From the NCBI RefSeq assembly GCF_030219325.1, contig NZ_CP126625.1, positions 1,910,857-1,974,856 of the forward strand: a DNA stretch of 64,000 nt, read 5' to 3'. A program made the translations under genes and the position numbers. The stretch is from Geothrix sp. (lineage in GTDB: Bacteria; Acidobacteriota; Holophagae; Holophagales; Holophagaceae). The number at the start of each line of letters is the position of its first letter. Position 1 is the stretch's first letter. This document shows, piece after piece, positions 35,968 to 44,913 of the stretch. The notes beneath the pieces are model-generated. The model was not told the origin of the DNA. It did not search any database and saw nothing but the letters and a program-made list of their open reading frames with translations.

Positions 35968-36422
35968 GGGCCTGGCTGCGCCATCCCAGCGTGACCCTGG
36001 CCGCCCGCCTCATCCTCGGCCTGGTCTTCATCGCCGCCGCCCTGCCCAAGCTCGCGGATCCGCCGGCCTTCGCCAAGGCCATCTGGGGTTATGCCCTGTT
36101 CCCGGGCTGGAGCCTGAGTCCGCTGGCCCTCGTCCTGCCCTGGCTGGAGATGTTCTGCGGGCTGGCCCTCTGCCTGGGCATCTGGACCCGGGCAGCCGCC
36201 CTGTGGCTCGGGGCGCTGCTCCTGTCCTTCTGCCTGGCCCTCGGTTTCAACCTGGCACGCCGCCATCCGGTGGACTGCGGCTGCTTCGGCGGGGCCGCCC
36301 CCAAGACCGAGACCGAGCGCCTCGCCGACATGCGCTGGCTGATCCTGCGCGACGCGGCCCTGCTCCTGCTGGTCGCACACCTGCTCACGGCGACCCGGAA
36401 TAGAAAAGGAATGGGGAATTAA
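35964..36422 (+). CDS. MauE/DoxX-like membrane protein
   Basis: 152 residues with four hydrophobic segments. LILGLVFIAAALPKLADPPAFAKAI and the final pattern with VDCGCFGG correspond to MauE/DoxX-like proteins, where the Cys pair (CGCFG) is redox-active or vitamin-K-reductase-like. It overlaps the membrane rhodanese gene (ATGA). The stop codon lies at the base of a terminator hairpin. Confidence 0.85.
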   Translation: MRAWLRHPSVTLAARLILGLVFIAAALPKLADPPAFAKAIWGYALFPGWSLSPLALVLPWLEMFCGLALCLGIWTRAAALWLGALLLSFCLALGFNLARRHPVDCGCFGGAAPKTETERLADMRWLILRDAALLLLVAHLLTATRNRKGMGN

Positions 36423-36440
36423 GCGGAGAAACCTCCGCTT
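36421..36440. terminator. Hairpin between MauE-like gene and converging kbl
   Basis: AAGCGGAG and CTCCGCTT form a perfect 8-bp stem with loop AAAC, starting inside the stop codon of the MauE-like gene. No long T run. Confidence 0.55.
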
Positions 36441-36462
36441 ATCACATTCCTTTCCCCTCCAA

Positions 36463-37656
36463 CTACGAGATGACGCCCAGTTCGCGGCCCACCTTGGTGA
36501 AGGCGGCAATGGCATGGTCCAGGTCGGCGCGGGTGTGGGCGGCGCTCATCTGGGCGCGGATGCGGGCCAGGCCCTTGGGCACCACGGGGAAGAAGAAGCC
36601 GATGACGTAGACGCCCTCGTCGAGCAGGCGCTTGGCGAACTCCTGGGCCAGGGGGGCCTCGTAGAGCATGACGGGCACGATGGGGTGCTCGCCGGGCAGC
36701 AGCTTGAAGCCGGCCTGCTCCATGCCAGCCCGGAAGTAGCGGGCGTTCTCGTGCACCTGCTTGATGAGGCCCTGGCTGTTCTTGAGCAGGTCCAGCACCT
36801 TCAGCGTGGCGGCCACGATGGTGGGGGCCACGGAGTTCGAGAACAGGTACGGACGGGCCTTCTGCCGCAGCCAGTCGATGGCCACCTGCCTGCCGGCGAT
36901 GTAGCCGCCCGAGGCGCCGCCGAGGGCCTTGCCGAAGGTGCCCGTCATGAAGTCCACCCGGCCCATGACCCCGCAGTGTTCGTGCGTGCCGCGGCCATTG
37001 GCGCCCATGAAGCCCACGGCATGGCTGTCGTCCACCATCACCATGGCGCCGAATCGCTCGGCCAGGTCGCAGATCTCGCCCAGCTTGGCGATGTAGCCGT
37101 CCATGCTGAACACCCCATCGGTCACCACCAGCTTGAAGCGCGCGCCCGCCTCGTCGGCGGCCTTGAGCTGGGCTTCCAGGTCGGCCATGTCGGAGTTGGC
37201 GTAGCGGAAGCGCTTGGCCTTGCAGAGGCGGATGCCATCGATGATGGAGGCGTGGTTGAGGGCGTCGCTGATGATGGCGTCCTCCTCCCCCAGCAGGCCC
37301 TCGAAGATGGCGCCGTTGGCATCGAAGCAGCTGGAGTACAGCTGGGTGTCCTCGAAACCCAGGAAGGCGGCCAGCTTCTGCTCCAGCTCCCGGTGGATGT
37401 CCTGGGTGCCGCAGATGAAGCGCACCGAGGCCATGCCGAAGCCGTGGGCGTCCATGACCCCCCTGGCCGCCCGGATGACCTCGGGGTGGTTGGCCAGGCC
37501 CAGGTAGTTGTTGGCGCAGAGGCAGATGACGTCCCGCCCGTTGGCCTGCATCTGGGGCTGCTGGGGCGAGGTGATGACCCGCTCGGTCTTGTAGAGCCCG
37601 GCCTCCTTCAGCAGCTCGATCTCGCGGTTGAGGTGGGTCAGGTAGGCGGAATTCAC
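36463..37656 (-). CDS. kbl: Glycine C-acetyltransferase (2-amino-3-ketobutyrate CoA ligase)
   Basis: 397 residues with a GTG start. Alpha-oxoamine synthase family: [45 protein letters not shown], and the PLP lysine in [15 protein letters not shown]. Length and motifs match Kbl rather than BioF. It splits 2-amino-3-ketobutyrate into glycine and acetyl-CoA, completing threonine degradation started by Tdh (31587-32618). The two genes share a strand but are separated by a block of opposite-strand genes, so they are not one operon. Confidence 0.94.
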   Translation of the reverse strand: MNSAYLTHLNREIELLKEAGLYKTERVITSPQQPQMQANGRDVICLCANNYLGLANHPEVIRAARGVMDAHGFGMASVRFICGTQDIHRELEQKLAAFLGFEDTQLYSSCFDANGAIFEGLLGEEDAIISDALNHASIIDGIRLCKAKRFRYANSDMADLEAQLKAADEAGARFKLVVTDGVFSMDGYIAKLGEICDLAERFGAMVMVDDSHAVGFMGANGRGTHEHCGVMGRVDFMTGTFGKALGGASGGYIAGRQVAIDWLRQKARPYLFSNSVAPTIVAATLKVLDLLKNSQGLIKQVHENARYFRAGMEQAGFKLLPGEHPIVPVMLYEAPLAQEFAKRLLDEGVYVIGFFFPVVPKGLARIRAQMSAAHTRADLDHAIAAFTKVGRELGVIS

Positions 37657-37663
37657 GGGGATC

Positions 37664-37688
37664 TCCTATCATCAGAGGCTTGATAGGA
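37664..37688 (-). promoter_or_regulatory. Hairpin overlapping the kbl ribosome-binding site
   Basis: TCCTATCA and TGATAGGA form a perfect 8-bp inverted repeat with a 9-base loop. In the kbl transcript the 3' arm includes AGGA of the Shine-Dalgarno sequence, 8 bases before the GTG, so folding would hide it. Alternatively it is a protein operator. Confidence 0.4.
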
Positions 37689-37753
37689 TACTGCGGGGTT
37701 GTGTGACGGCGAGGCCGTCGTCCCAACCTCTTTGCGAACTGGAAAGGAATCCC

Positions 37754-38302
37754 ATGCGCCGCCTCGTGCTCCTCCCCGTCCTCCTGCTCACCCTCGCCTG
37801 CAGCTCCAAGCTGGAACGCAGCAAGGCCGAGGACCTGATCCGCAAGGACTATCCGGTGGTCGTTCCGGTGACGGTGCCGGAAAAGGCCACGGCTGAAAAG
37901 GGCTCCCCCGCCCACCTGCGGCTCACGACCCTGAAGGAGAACCTCGAGGCGAGCGGCTGGTTCACCTGCGAGCTCAGGACCGAGGGAGGCCAGGAGGTTT
38001 TCACCTTCCGGCTGAAGCCCGATGCCCCCAAGGCCATCAAGGCCGCGCCGAAGGGCGGGTTCATCATGCCGGCGGCCGAAGCCACCTTCGTCCGCGTCAC
38101 CAAGATGGACCCCACCCGGGAAGGGGTCCGGGTCATGTACGAGATCCGCCTGGAGAAGCCCACGGCCCAGTTCTCCCTCTTCCAGGCCCTGCACCAGGAC
38201 GTGAAGGTGGGCCAGACCAAGATCCGCTACGCCACCTTCGAGAAGAAGAAGGGCGCCTGGGAGCTCACGGGCACCGACGAGGTCTTCCGCAAGGCGGAGT
38301 GA
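37754..38302 (+). CDS. Predicted lipoprotein
   Basis: 182 residues. GGAAAGGA precedes the ATG. Lipoprotein signal with lipobox LLTLAC (Cys about 16) followed by Ser-Ser. The mature part has no family I recognise; it has alternating strands (FTFRLKPDAP, GVRVMYEIRLEKP, TKIRYATFEKKKGAWELTG) suggesting a beta-rich envelope protein. It diverges from kbl. Confidence 0.75.
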   Translation: MRRLVLLPVLLLTLACSSKLERSKAEDLIRKDYPVVVPVTVPEKATAEKGSPAHLRLTTLKENLEASGWFTCELRTEGGQEVFTFRLKPDAPKAIKAAPKGGFIMPAAEATFVRVTKMDPTREGVRVMYEIRLEKPTAQFSLFQALHQDVKVGQTKIRYATFEKKKGAWELTGTDEVFRKAE

Positions 38303-38323
38303 CCGGCGTTACAGCCTCGTGAC

Positions 38324-39733
38324 TTGGGAGATCCCCTGGCCTCCAGTAGCCTTGAGACCATCGAGGTTCCTTTGGATCACAGTCCCGCCTTTCGTCTGCG
38401 CCGGTTTCTGAACTGGTTTCCCCTGGGGCTGACTTATGCGGCCATGTACATGGGCCGCTACAACTTCAACATCGTCAAGAACGACATCGGCGCCTGGTAC
38501 CACCTGGACAAGGCGCAGATGGGCCTCATCGCCTCCGCGGGGTTCTGGACCTACGGCCTGGCCGTGGCCCTCAACGGCCCCATCGCCGACCGCATCGGCG
38601 GCCGCAAGGCCATCCTGGTGGGCTCCCTCGGCGCGGCCCTGCTGAACCTGCTCATCGGGTTCATGTTCCTGAACGGGGACGCGTCCAAGGTGCTGGTCAG
38701 CATGAGCCTGCTCTGGAGCCTGAACATGTACTTCCAGAGCTTCGGGGCCCTCTCCGTGGTCAAGGTGAACAGCACCTGGTTCCACGTGCAGGAGCGCGGG
38801 GTCTTCGGCGGCATCTTCGGCATCATGATCAGCTCGGGCTACTTCCTGGCCACCACCATCGGCGCCTGGCTCCTGGCCAGCTTCCGCAGCTGGACGGTCA
38901 TCTGGTTTGTGCCCGCCGCCGCCATGACCACGATGTTCGTCATCGACTGGTTCCTGGTGCGCAACCGTCCCAGCCATGCCGGCCAGGCGGACTTCGACAC
39001 CGGCGACGGCTCCAACGCCGCCTCCGCCGAGGACGCCCCCCTGCCCCTGGGCGACCTCTTCCGGAAGGTCTTCCACAACCCGGTGATCGTGGCCCTGATC
39101 TTCGCGGAGTTCTGCACGGGCTTCGTGCGGCAGGGGGTGATGCTCTACTTCACCGAGTACCTCCAGGAGGTCTACCACCTCGGCAAGAAGGACCACCTCT
39201 TCTGGTGGACCGGCATCGCCTTCATGGGCGGTGGCATCCTGGGCGGCCTGCTCTGCGGCTGGATGAGCGACAAGCTGTTCCAGTCCCGGCGCCCCCCCGT
39301 GGCCTTCCTCTTCTATCTGGTGCAGGTGGCCATGCTGGGTCTGCTGGGCATGACGCTGGGCCAGGGCAGCACGGGTGGCCAGGTCTGGGCCGTGATCCTG
39401 CTGGGCCTCACGGCCATGTTCATCTTCGGTGTCCACGGTATGCTCAGCGGCACCGCCAGCATGGACTTCGGCGGCCGCAAGGCGGCGGCCTCCGTGGCCG
39501 GCGCCCTGGACGGCATCCAGTACATCGGCTCGGGCCTCACGGGCTTCGGCCTGGGCTGGGTCCTCAAGACCTACGGCTGGGACGGGACACCTCTCCTCGC
39601 AGGGGCGGGCACCCACGGCCACCAGCCTGCGAATGCCTGGATCTGGGTGGGCTGCATCATCCCCTTCAGCCTCATCGGCGCCTTCATCATGACCCGCATC
39701 TGGAACGCCAAGGCCGGCGCCGGGGCGCACTGA
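38324..39733 (+). CDS. MFS transporter, organophosphate:phosphate antiporter (GlpT/UhpC)-like
   Basis: 469 residues with about twelve membrane helices. AAMYMGRYNFN near the first helix matches the Y-x-x-R-x-N pattern of GlpT/UhpT transporters, and LNGPIADRIGGRKAILVGS is the MFS signature between helices 2 and 3. The substrate may be a sugar phosphate or glycerol 3-phosphate. The start is uncertain: the frame opens with TTG at 38324, and there is no ATG before the first conserved helix. Confidence 0.85.
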   Translation: MGDPLASSSLETIEVPLDHSPAFRLRRFLNWFPLGLTYAAMYMGRYNFNIVKNDIGAWYHLDKAQMGLIASAGFWTYGLAVALNGPIADRIGGRKAILVGSLGAALLNLLIGFMFLNGDASKVLVSMSLLWSLNMYFQSFGALSVVKVNSTWFHVQERGVFGGIFGIMISSGYFLATTIGAWLLASFRSWTVIWFVPAAAMTTMFVIDWFLVRNRPSHAGQADFDTGDGSNAASAEDAPLPLGDLFRKVFHNPVIVALIFAEFCTGFVRQGVMLYFTEYLQEVYHLGKKDHLFWWTGIAFMGGGILGGLLCGWMSDKLFQSRRPPVAFLFYLVQVAMLGLLGMTLGQGSTGGQVWAVILLGLTAMFIFGVHGMLSGTASMDFGGRKAAASVAGALDGIQYIGSGLTGFGLGWVLKTYGWDGTPLLAGAGTHGHQPANAWIWVGCIIPFSLIGAFIMTRIWNAKAGAGAH

Positions 39734-39744
39734 AGCCAAATAAT

Positions 39745-39878
39745 TAACCGCGAATGACGCGAATCTCCCTTCGGTCGCGCGAATGGCGAACCATCCTGCT
39801 TTCAACTCCGTTTAAGGGGCCACAGGCCCAGGCGGCCCATCCCCGCCGTTTTCGCGCCCATTCGCGCCATTCGCGGTT
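39745..39878. repeat. Intergenic inverted repeat of CGCGAATG words
   Basis: AACCGCGAATGACGCGAAT (39746-39764) is mirrored by ATTCGCGCCATTCGCGGTT (39860-39878) with one mismatch. More copies of GCGCGAA/TTCGCG lie between, including TCGCGCGAATGGCGAA at 39775-39790. The 216-base gap between the MFS gene and the converging P-loop gene holds this element and nothing that looks coding. Confidence 0.8.
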
Positions 39879-39949
39879 CCAATGCTTTCAGCCCGTGTGG
39901 TGCCCCGCTCCAGGGGCATGGATCCTGCGACTAATGGAAAAGGTTCAAA

Positions 39950-40939
39950 TTACCTCGTCGCCAGCTGATCGAAGGCCGCCTTCAGCCCGCCATGGATGGC
40001 CTGCACGTCGGCGGGCTTCCACTGCTTCTGGTCTTCGCGGACGAAGGTGGTGAGGTCGCCGCGGTTGTCGAAGCGGGCCACGGGCAGGTGGTAGACCTTC
40101 GTCTCGTAGCGATCACCGGCCGGCACGATGCGCTCCACGCGGATGGTACCGGGGCGGTCGCTCTGCTCCATGAGCCAGGCCATGTCGTCGGTGCCGTACT
40201 GGCCCAGCATCACCTCCATGGGCACGCTGTGGTGCAGGATGCTGCCCTGGCCGTCGGGACGCCCCCGCTCGATGTTCTTGCGGCGGCTTTCCGTGGGATC
40301 CACCCAGACGTAGAGCACCGCCGCCTTCTCCAGGATGGCGGGCGAGAGCGTCTGGAAGGCCGTGTCGTAGCCGTGGGGCGGGCAGAGGGGGAAGGCGGAG
40401 CCATGGGCGCCGCCCCGGGCGGCCTCGATGACCAGGGTGCGCCCGGTCTTGTCCTGGGCGTTCTGGCGGTTCAGCACGTCCAGCTCGGCCCGGCACTCGG
40501 CCTCCAGGGCCTCGGCCATGCGCACCCGGATGCGATGCGGGATGTCCCCCAGGGGCTGGGACAGGCCCACCTTGGCATGCGCCGCATCCAGGCGGTCGAA
40601 GAGGTGCTGGGCGGCGCTGGACACTTCGACCTGGCGGCTGGCCATGAGGTTGGCGTAGTCCTCGTTCAGCAGCTCGATGAGCACGGCCCAGGTCCAGTTG
40701 TCGCGGAAGGGGCGGTTCGGCCCGTGGTAGTAGGCATAGCCCAGACCGTTCGCCTTCAGCTCGTCGTCGATGCGGTGCATGAGGTGCACATACGGGTAGT
40801 CATCCAGCTGCAGCGTGGGTCCCATGTGGAAGTCGTCCCGGCACTGGTCCGGCGTAAGGCTGGCCAGGTAGCGGCGCACCTCCGACTTGCCCGAGGCGGG
40901 CAGGCTGAAGAGCAGGATCGTATCGAGCAGCTGGGTCAT
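39950..40939 (-). CDS. P-loop protein of unknown function
   Basis: 329 residues. Starts MTQLLDTILLFSLPASGKSEVRRYL, where LPASGKSE is a Walker A-like loop, as in small kinases. VLYVWVDPTESRRKNIERGRPDG resembles the lid of nucleotide kinases. ATP binding is likely; the substrate is unknown. No family name can be given with confidence. It converges on the MFS gene and diverges from dnaG across an inverted-repeat region. Confidence 0.65.
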   Translation of the reverse strand: MTQLLDTILLFSLPASGKSEVRRYLASLTPDQCRDDFHMGPTLQLDDYPYVHLMHRIDDELKANGLGYAYYHGPNRPFRDNWTWAVLIELLNEDYANLMASRQVEVSSAAQHLFDRLDAAHAKVGLSQPLGDIPHRIRVRMAEALEAECRAELDVLNRQNAQDKTGRTLVIEAARGGAHGSAFPLCPPHGYDTAFQTLSPAILEKAAVLYVWVDPTESRRKNIERGRPDGQGSILHHSVPMEVMLGQYGTDDMAWLMEQSDRPGTIRVERIVPAGDRYETKVYHLPVARFDNRGDLTTFVREDQKQWKPADVQAIHGGLKAAFDQLATR

Positions 40940-41054
40940 GGGGCTCCACCGTGCGAATCCTCAAGCATGCCATGGCTCGAACGAACAGAAATCACGGAAG
41001 CAAGGAACCCGCGGAGAAGGTTGAGAGCGCAGAGAAAACCCCATGCTCTTTTAG

Positions 41055-41128
41055 CCTCCGCGATCTCCGCGTCTCCGCGTGAATTCCAGTGAGTTTTCTT
41101 TCACGCGGAGACGCGGAGGCCGCGGAGG
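41055..41128. repeat. Near-perfect 29-bp inverted repeat upstream of dnaG
   Basis: CCTCCGCGATCTCCGCGTCT plus CCGCGTGAA (41055-41083) is mirrored at 41100-41128 with two mismatches, around a 16-base loop. The arms are themselves made of CTCCGCG repeats. The gap 40940-41224 between two divergent genes holds this element; the rest shows no coding potential. Confidence 0.85.
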
Positions 41129-41224
41129 AATGTTTCATGGGAAGGTATGCTGTTCGAAGGTATATGCCCTGCACCCAAGCCACCTCCGCGAGCGTGGTTT
41201 CTTTTTTTCAGGAATTCCCCACCC

Positions 41225-42952
41225 ATGCGTGACCGCGAAATCGTCGAGCGCGTCCGGGACGCGACGGACCTGCTGGCCCTGGTGGGCTCGGCGGTGAAGC
41301 TGCGCAAGCAGGGCTCGGCCCACGTGGGCCTCTGCCCCTTCCACGCGGAGCGCAGCCCCAGCTTCCAGGTGGTGGCCAACCGGGGCTTCTACCACTGCTT
41401 CGGCTGCGGCAAGCACGGCGATGCCTTCGCCTGGCTCATGGAGCGCGAAGGCATGACCTTCCCCGAGGCCCTGGAGCAGCTGGCCCGGGCCGCGGGCATC
41501 GACCTGCCCCAGCGCCGCGAGCGGCCCTCGGCCGAAGTGGATCTGGAGACCCGCATGCGGTCCGCCCTGGACGCGGCCCAGACCTTCTTCGAGACCCAGC
41601 TCACCCGCCACGAGGGCGCCCGGACCTACCTCCGGGACCGCGGCTACGAGGGCCCCTTCCTGGCCGAGGCCGGTTTCGGCATGGCCCCGGACGCCTGGGA
41701 CGCCCTGGTGAACCACCTGCGGGGGCTGAATTTTTCGGGGGAGCTGCTGGAGCAGGCGGGCCTGGCCAGCCGCAGCGAGCGGGGCACCCAGATCGACTTC
41801 CTGCGGAACCGCCTCACCATCCCCATCCACGACGCCCGGGGCCGCGTGGTGGCCTTCGGCGGCCGCATCATGGGCGAAGGGCAGCCGAAATACCTGAACA
41901 CTCGGGACACGCCCCTCTTCCACAAGGGCGGCACCCTCTTCGGCTTCCACCGCGCCAAGGGCGCCATGAAGGACGGGGCCCTGGTGGTGGAAGGCTATTT
42001 CGACGTGCTGCAGCTGCATCAGCACGGCATCCACCAGGCAATCGCGCCCCTGGGCACGGCCCTTACTGACGAGCACCTCAAGGCCCTGGGCCGCTTCACG
42101 CGCCGGGTCATCCTCTGCTTCGACGGCGACTCGGCCGGGCGCCGGGCCATGGAGAAGAGCCTGCGCATGGCCCTGCCCCTGGGCTTCGAGGTGCGCCTGC
42201 TGGAGCTGCCCCAGGGCGAGGACCCCGACACCTGGTGCCTCAAGCTGGGCGGCGAGGCCTTCCGGGAGCTCCTGCGCGCCGCGCCGGACTGGACCGCCTT
42301 CATGGTGGACCGGGCCATGGAGGGCAAGGACCTGCGCCGCATCACGGACCGCATGGGGGCCTTCAAGGACCTGCTGGACTTCCTGCCCTACCTGCCCCGC
42401 ACCACGGAAAGCCGCGATCTCTTCGCCAGCCTGGCCCACCAGCTGCAGGTGCCCCTGCAGGAGCTGGACCGCGCCGTGAAGGGCCGGGCCGTCCCCGCCC
42501 ATCCCCAGGAGGCGGACGCCCCCCTCTCCCCGGGACTGCCGGAGCTGGACGACCTGATCCGCTCCCTGCTGCTGCTGAGCACCGCCGGTGAGTGGCGCCG
42601 GGTCCAGGAGGCCCCCCCCGCCTGGTGGGAGAGCCTGCAGGGCGCCCCCCTCCTCCAGGCCCTGCTGGATGCGGAAGGCGAGGTCAGCCTGCTTCCCGAG
42701 GGTGCCGTGGCGGCCCTGCGCCACCTGGAGGCCCAGGCCAGCCGGCAGGATGAGGCGGGCCGGGATGCCGATTCCCTCTTCGCCAGGCTCGAAGGGCGCT
42801 ACGTGGACCGGGAGATCCAGGCCAACAACCGCCTGCTGCAGGATCCTGCCACCATGGTGGACGCGGCCCTGATGAACCGGGTCATGACCCGGCAGAACGA
42901 TCTCCTGGCCCGCCAGAAGGAGCTTTCCCGCCGGCGCAGGGCCTCCCGCTGA
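41225..42952 (+). CDS. dnaG: DNA primase
   Basis: 575 residues. N-terminal CHC2 zinc finger ([26 protein letters not shown]). The RNA polymerase domain has [22 protein letters not shown]-like sequence (here [23 protein letters not shown]) and a Toprim fold with [16 protein letters not shown] and [11 protein letters not shown]. The C-terminal region is helical as in DnaB-interacting domains. Start at 41225 chosen at [12 protein letters not shown], the usual DnaG beginning. rpoD follows, the old macromolecular-synthesis order, but with its own promoter. Confidence 0.96.
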   Translation: MRDREIVERVRDATDLLALVGSAVKLRKQGSAHVGLCPFHAERSPSFQVVANRGFYHCFGCGKHGDAFAWLMEREGMTFPEALEQLARAAGIDLPQRRERPSAEVDLETRMRSALDAAQTFFETQLTRHEGARTYLRDRGYEGPFLAEAGFGMAPDAWDALVNHLRGLNFSGELLEQAGLASRSERGTQIDFLRNRLTIPIHDARGRVVAFGGRIMGEGQPKYLNTRDTPLFHKGGTLFGFHRAKGAMKDGALVVEGYFDVLQLHQHGIHQAIAPLGTALTDEHLKALGRFTRRVILCFDGDSAGRRAMEKSLRMALPLGFEVRLLELPQGEDPDTWCLKLGGEAFRELLRAAPDWTAFMVDRAMEGKDLRRITDRMGAFKDLLDFLPYLPRTTESRDLFASLAHQLQVPLQELDRAVKGRAVPAHPQEADAPLSPGLPELDDLIRSLLLLSTAGEWRRVQEAPPAWWESLQGAPLLQALLDAEGEVSLLPEGAVAALRHLEAQASRQDEAGRDADSLFARLEGRYVDREIQANNRLLQDPATMVDAALMNRVMTRQNDLLARQKELSRRRRASR

Positions 42953-42961
42953 ACCCGGCCC

Positions 42962-42989
42962 TTGCCTGAATCCCTGGATTCCGTATACT
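42962..42989 (+). promoter_or_regulatory. Sigma-70 promoter for rpoD
   Basis: TTGCCT (42962-42967) and TATACT (42984-42989) with 16-base spacing, starting just after the dnaG stop and about 100 bases before rpoD. The best -10/-35 pair seen in the window. Confidence 0.65.
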
Positions 42990-43088
42990 GAAAAGTTCCG
43001 GATTCGGCCGGTACATTGGCCGAACTCTGCACAACCCTCGGCCACCGGGTCCCCCGGTCCGACGTTCGCAGCGCTCTTTGAGGTACGA

Positions 43089-44813
43089 ATGGTTCCGACG
43101 CCGCACCTAGATACCTACTACACCCTGACCAAAGCCCTGATCTCCATCGGAAGGAAAAACGGATTCCTGCTGGTCGACCAGCTGAATGACTTCCTCCCCA
43201 ACACCGCCTCCAGTCCCGTGGACCTGGAGACGGTCATGGCTCTGTTCGCTCGGTTGGGTGTGGGCATCGGTGCCACCGAGGAGGAGGCCCAGGCGGCCCG
43301 CGAGGCCATCGAGCCCGAATTCGTTCTCATCGAGGGCGGCGGCAAGGGCGACAAGGATCTCGAAGTCGAGATCGACAGCCCCGACAGCGACAAGTTCAAC
43401 GACCCGGTCCGCATGTATCTCAAGGAGATGGGCACCGTGCCCCTCCTGAAGCGCGAGGACGAGGTCGAGATCGCCAAGCGCATCGAGGTGGGTGTCCGCA
43501 GCGTCATGCGCGCCCTTTCCCGGTCCCGCCTGGCCGCCAGCCTGCTCATCGACATCGGCCGCATGCTGAAGGAGAACCCCGGCAAGATCCGCGAGGTCGT
43601 GGGCCTCTCCGACGAGGTGGATGACGATGAGGATGCCGAGAGCACCTCGGCCACCCAGCACGTCCACCACCAGTTCGAGAAGCTGCTGGTCTTCGACCAG
43701 GCCCTGCAGGACCTGCTGGAGCTCAAGGTGCAGGTGGACGCCGGCACCAAGACCCTGCCCAAGCGCCGCAAGCTGGGCCGCGAGATCCTCCAGGCCCGCG
43801 GCCGCCTGTCGCGGCAGATCCGCAAGCTGGGCCTCAACAGCCTGGCCGTCACCCGCCTCATCGACCGCATCACCCACCAGCACAGCCAGGTGATGGCCGG
43901 CGAGCGCAAGTGCCGCGAGCTGCGGGACCGGCTCAAGAATCCCGCCTTCGCCAAGCTCAAGGACAAGTACAAGGACGAGCTGGCCCACATCGAGAAGACC
44001 CTGGCCGACTTCTTCATCAAGTACGAGACCACCAGCGAGCAGTTCCACAAGGACTTCAACGGGCTCAAGGGCGCTGAGAGCATCAGCCGCGCCGCCAAGG
44101 CGGAGCTGATCGAAGCCAACCTGCGCCTCGTGGTCAGCATCGCCAAGCGGTACACCAACCGCGGCCTGCAGTTCCTGGACCTCATCCAGGAGGGCAACAT
44201 CGGGCTCATGAAGGCCGTGGACAAGTTCGAATACAGCCGCGGCTTCAAGTTCTCCACCTACGCCACCTGGTGGATCCGGCAGGCCATCACCCGCGCCATC
44301 GCGGACCAGGCCCGCACCATCCGCATCCCCGTGCACATGATCGAGACCATCAACAAGCTCATCCGCACTCAGCGCGAGCTGGTGCAGAAGCTGGGCCGGG
44401 AACCCTCCAGTGAGGAGATCGCCCACGCCATGGACATGCCCGTGGGCAAGGTCCGCAAGGTGATGAAGATCGCCCAGGAGCCCATCTCCCTCGAAACGCC
44501 CATCGGCGAGGAGGAGGATTCCCACCTTGGCGATTTCATCGAGGACAAGACCGTGGTCTCCCCCGTGGAGCAGGTCGTGCAGCAGCGCCTCAAGGAGACC
44601 GTCCGCAACGTCCTCAACACCCTCAGCGAGCGCGAAGAGCGCGTCCTCCGCATGCGCTTCGGCGTGGGCGACGACGGCTCGGAACACACGCTGGAGGAAG
44701 TGGGCAGTGAGTTCGCCGTCACCCGCGAGCGCATCCGGCAGATCGAGTCCAAGGCGCTGAGGAAGATTCGCCACCCCCGCTACTCGAAGACGCTGAAAGC
44801 GTTCCTGGGATAG
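43089..44813 (+). CDS. rpoD: RNA polymerase primary sigma factor (sigma-70/RpoD)
   Basis: 574 residues. Region 1.2 ([21 protein letters not shown]), a non-conserved region between 1.2 and 2.1, region 2 ([60 protein letters not shown]), region 3 and region 4.2 ([20 protein letters not shown]). The arrangement and length make it the housekeeping sigma factor rather than an alternative one. Confidence 0.97.
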   Translation: MVPTPHLDTYYTLTKALISIGRKNGFLLVDQLNDFLPNTASSPVDLETVMALFARLGVGIGATEEEAQAAREAIEPEFVLIEGGGKGDKDLEVEIDSPDSDKFNDPVRMYLKEMGTVPLLKREDEVEIAKRIEVGVRSVMRALSRSRLAASLLIDIGRMLKENPGKIREVVGLSDEVDDDEDAESTSATQHVHHQFEKLLVFDQALQDLLELKVQVDAGTKTLPKRRKLGREILQARGRLSRQIRKLGLNSLAVTRLIDRITHQHSQVMAGERKCRELRDRLKNPAFAKLKDKYKDELAHIEKTLADFFIKYETTSEQFHKDFNGLKGAESISRAAKAELIEANLRLVVSIAKRYTNRGLQFLDLIQEGNIGLMKAVDKFEYSRGFKFSTYATWWIRQAITRAIADQARTIRIPVHMIETINKLIRTQRELVQKLGREPSSEEIAHAMDMPVGKVRKVMKIAQEPISLETPIGEEEDSHLGDFIEDKTVVSPVEQVVQQRLKETVRNVLNTLSEREERVLRMRFGVGDDGSEHTLEEVGSEFAVTRERIRQIESKALRKIRHPRYSKTLKAFLG

Positions 44814-44827
44814 TGACCAGCCACACC

Positions 44828-44857
44828 GAGGCCCGCACGGCATGCCGTTGCGGGCCT
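44828..44857 (+). terminator. Terminator hairpin after rpoD
   Basis: GAGGCCCGCA..CGGCA pairs with TGCCGTTGCGGGCCTC (one bulged base), 15 bases after the rpoD stop. Strong G/C stem but no clear T run, so it may need Rho or act as an RNA 3'-end stabiliser. Confidence 0.65.
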
Positions 44858-44913
44858 CGTCGCGTACGGTTCTGACGGTGTCCCTCTACCCCAAGTGCGG
44901 CTAGCCTGAGTCT

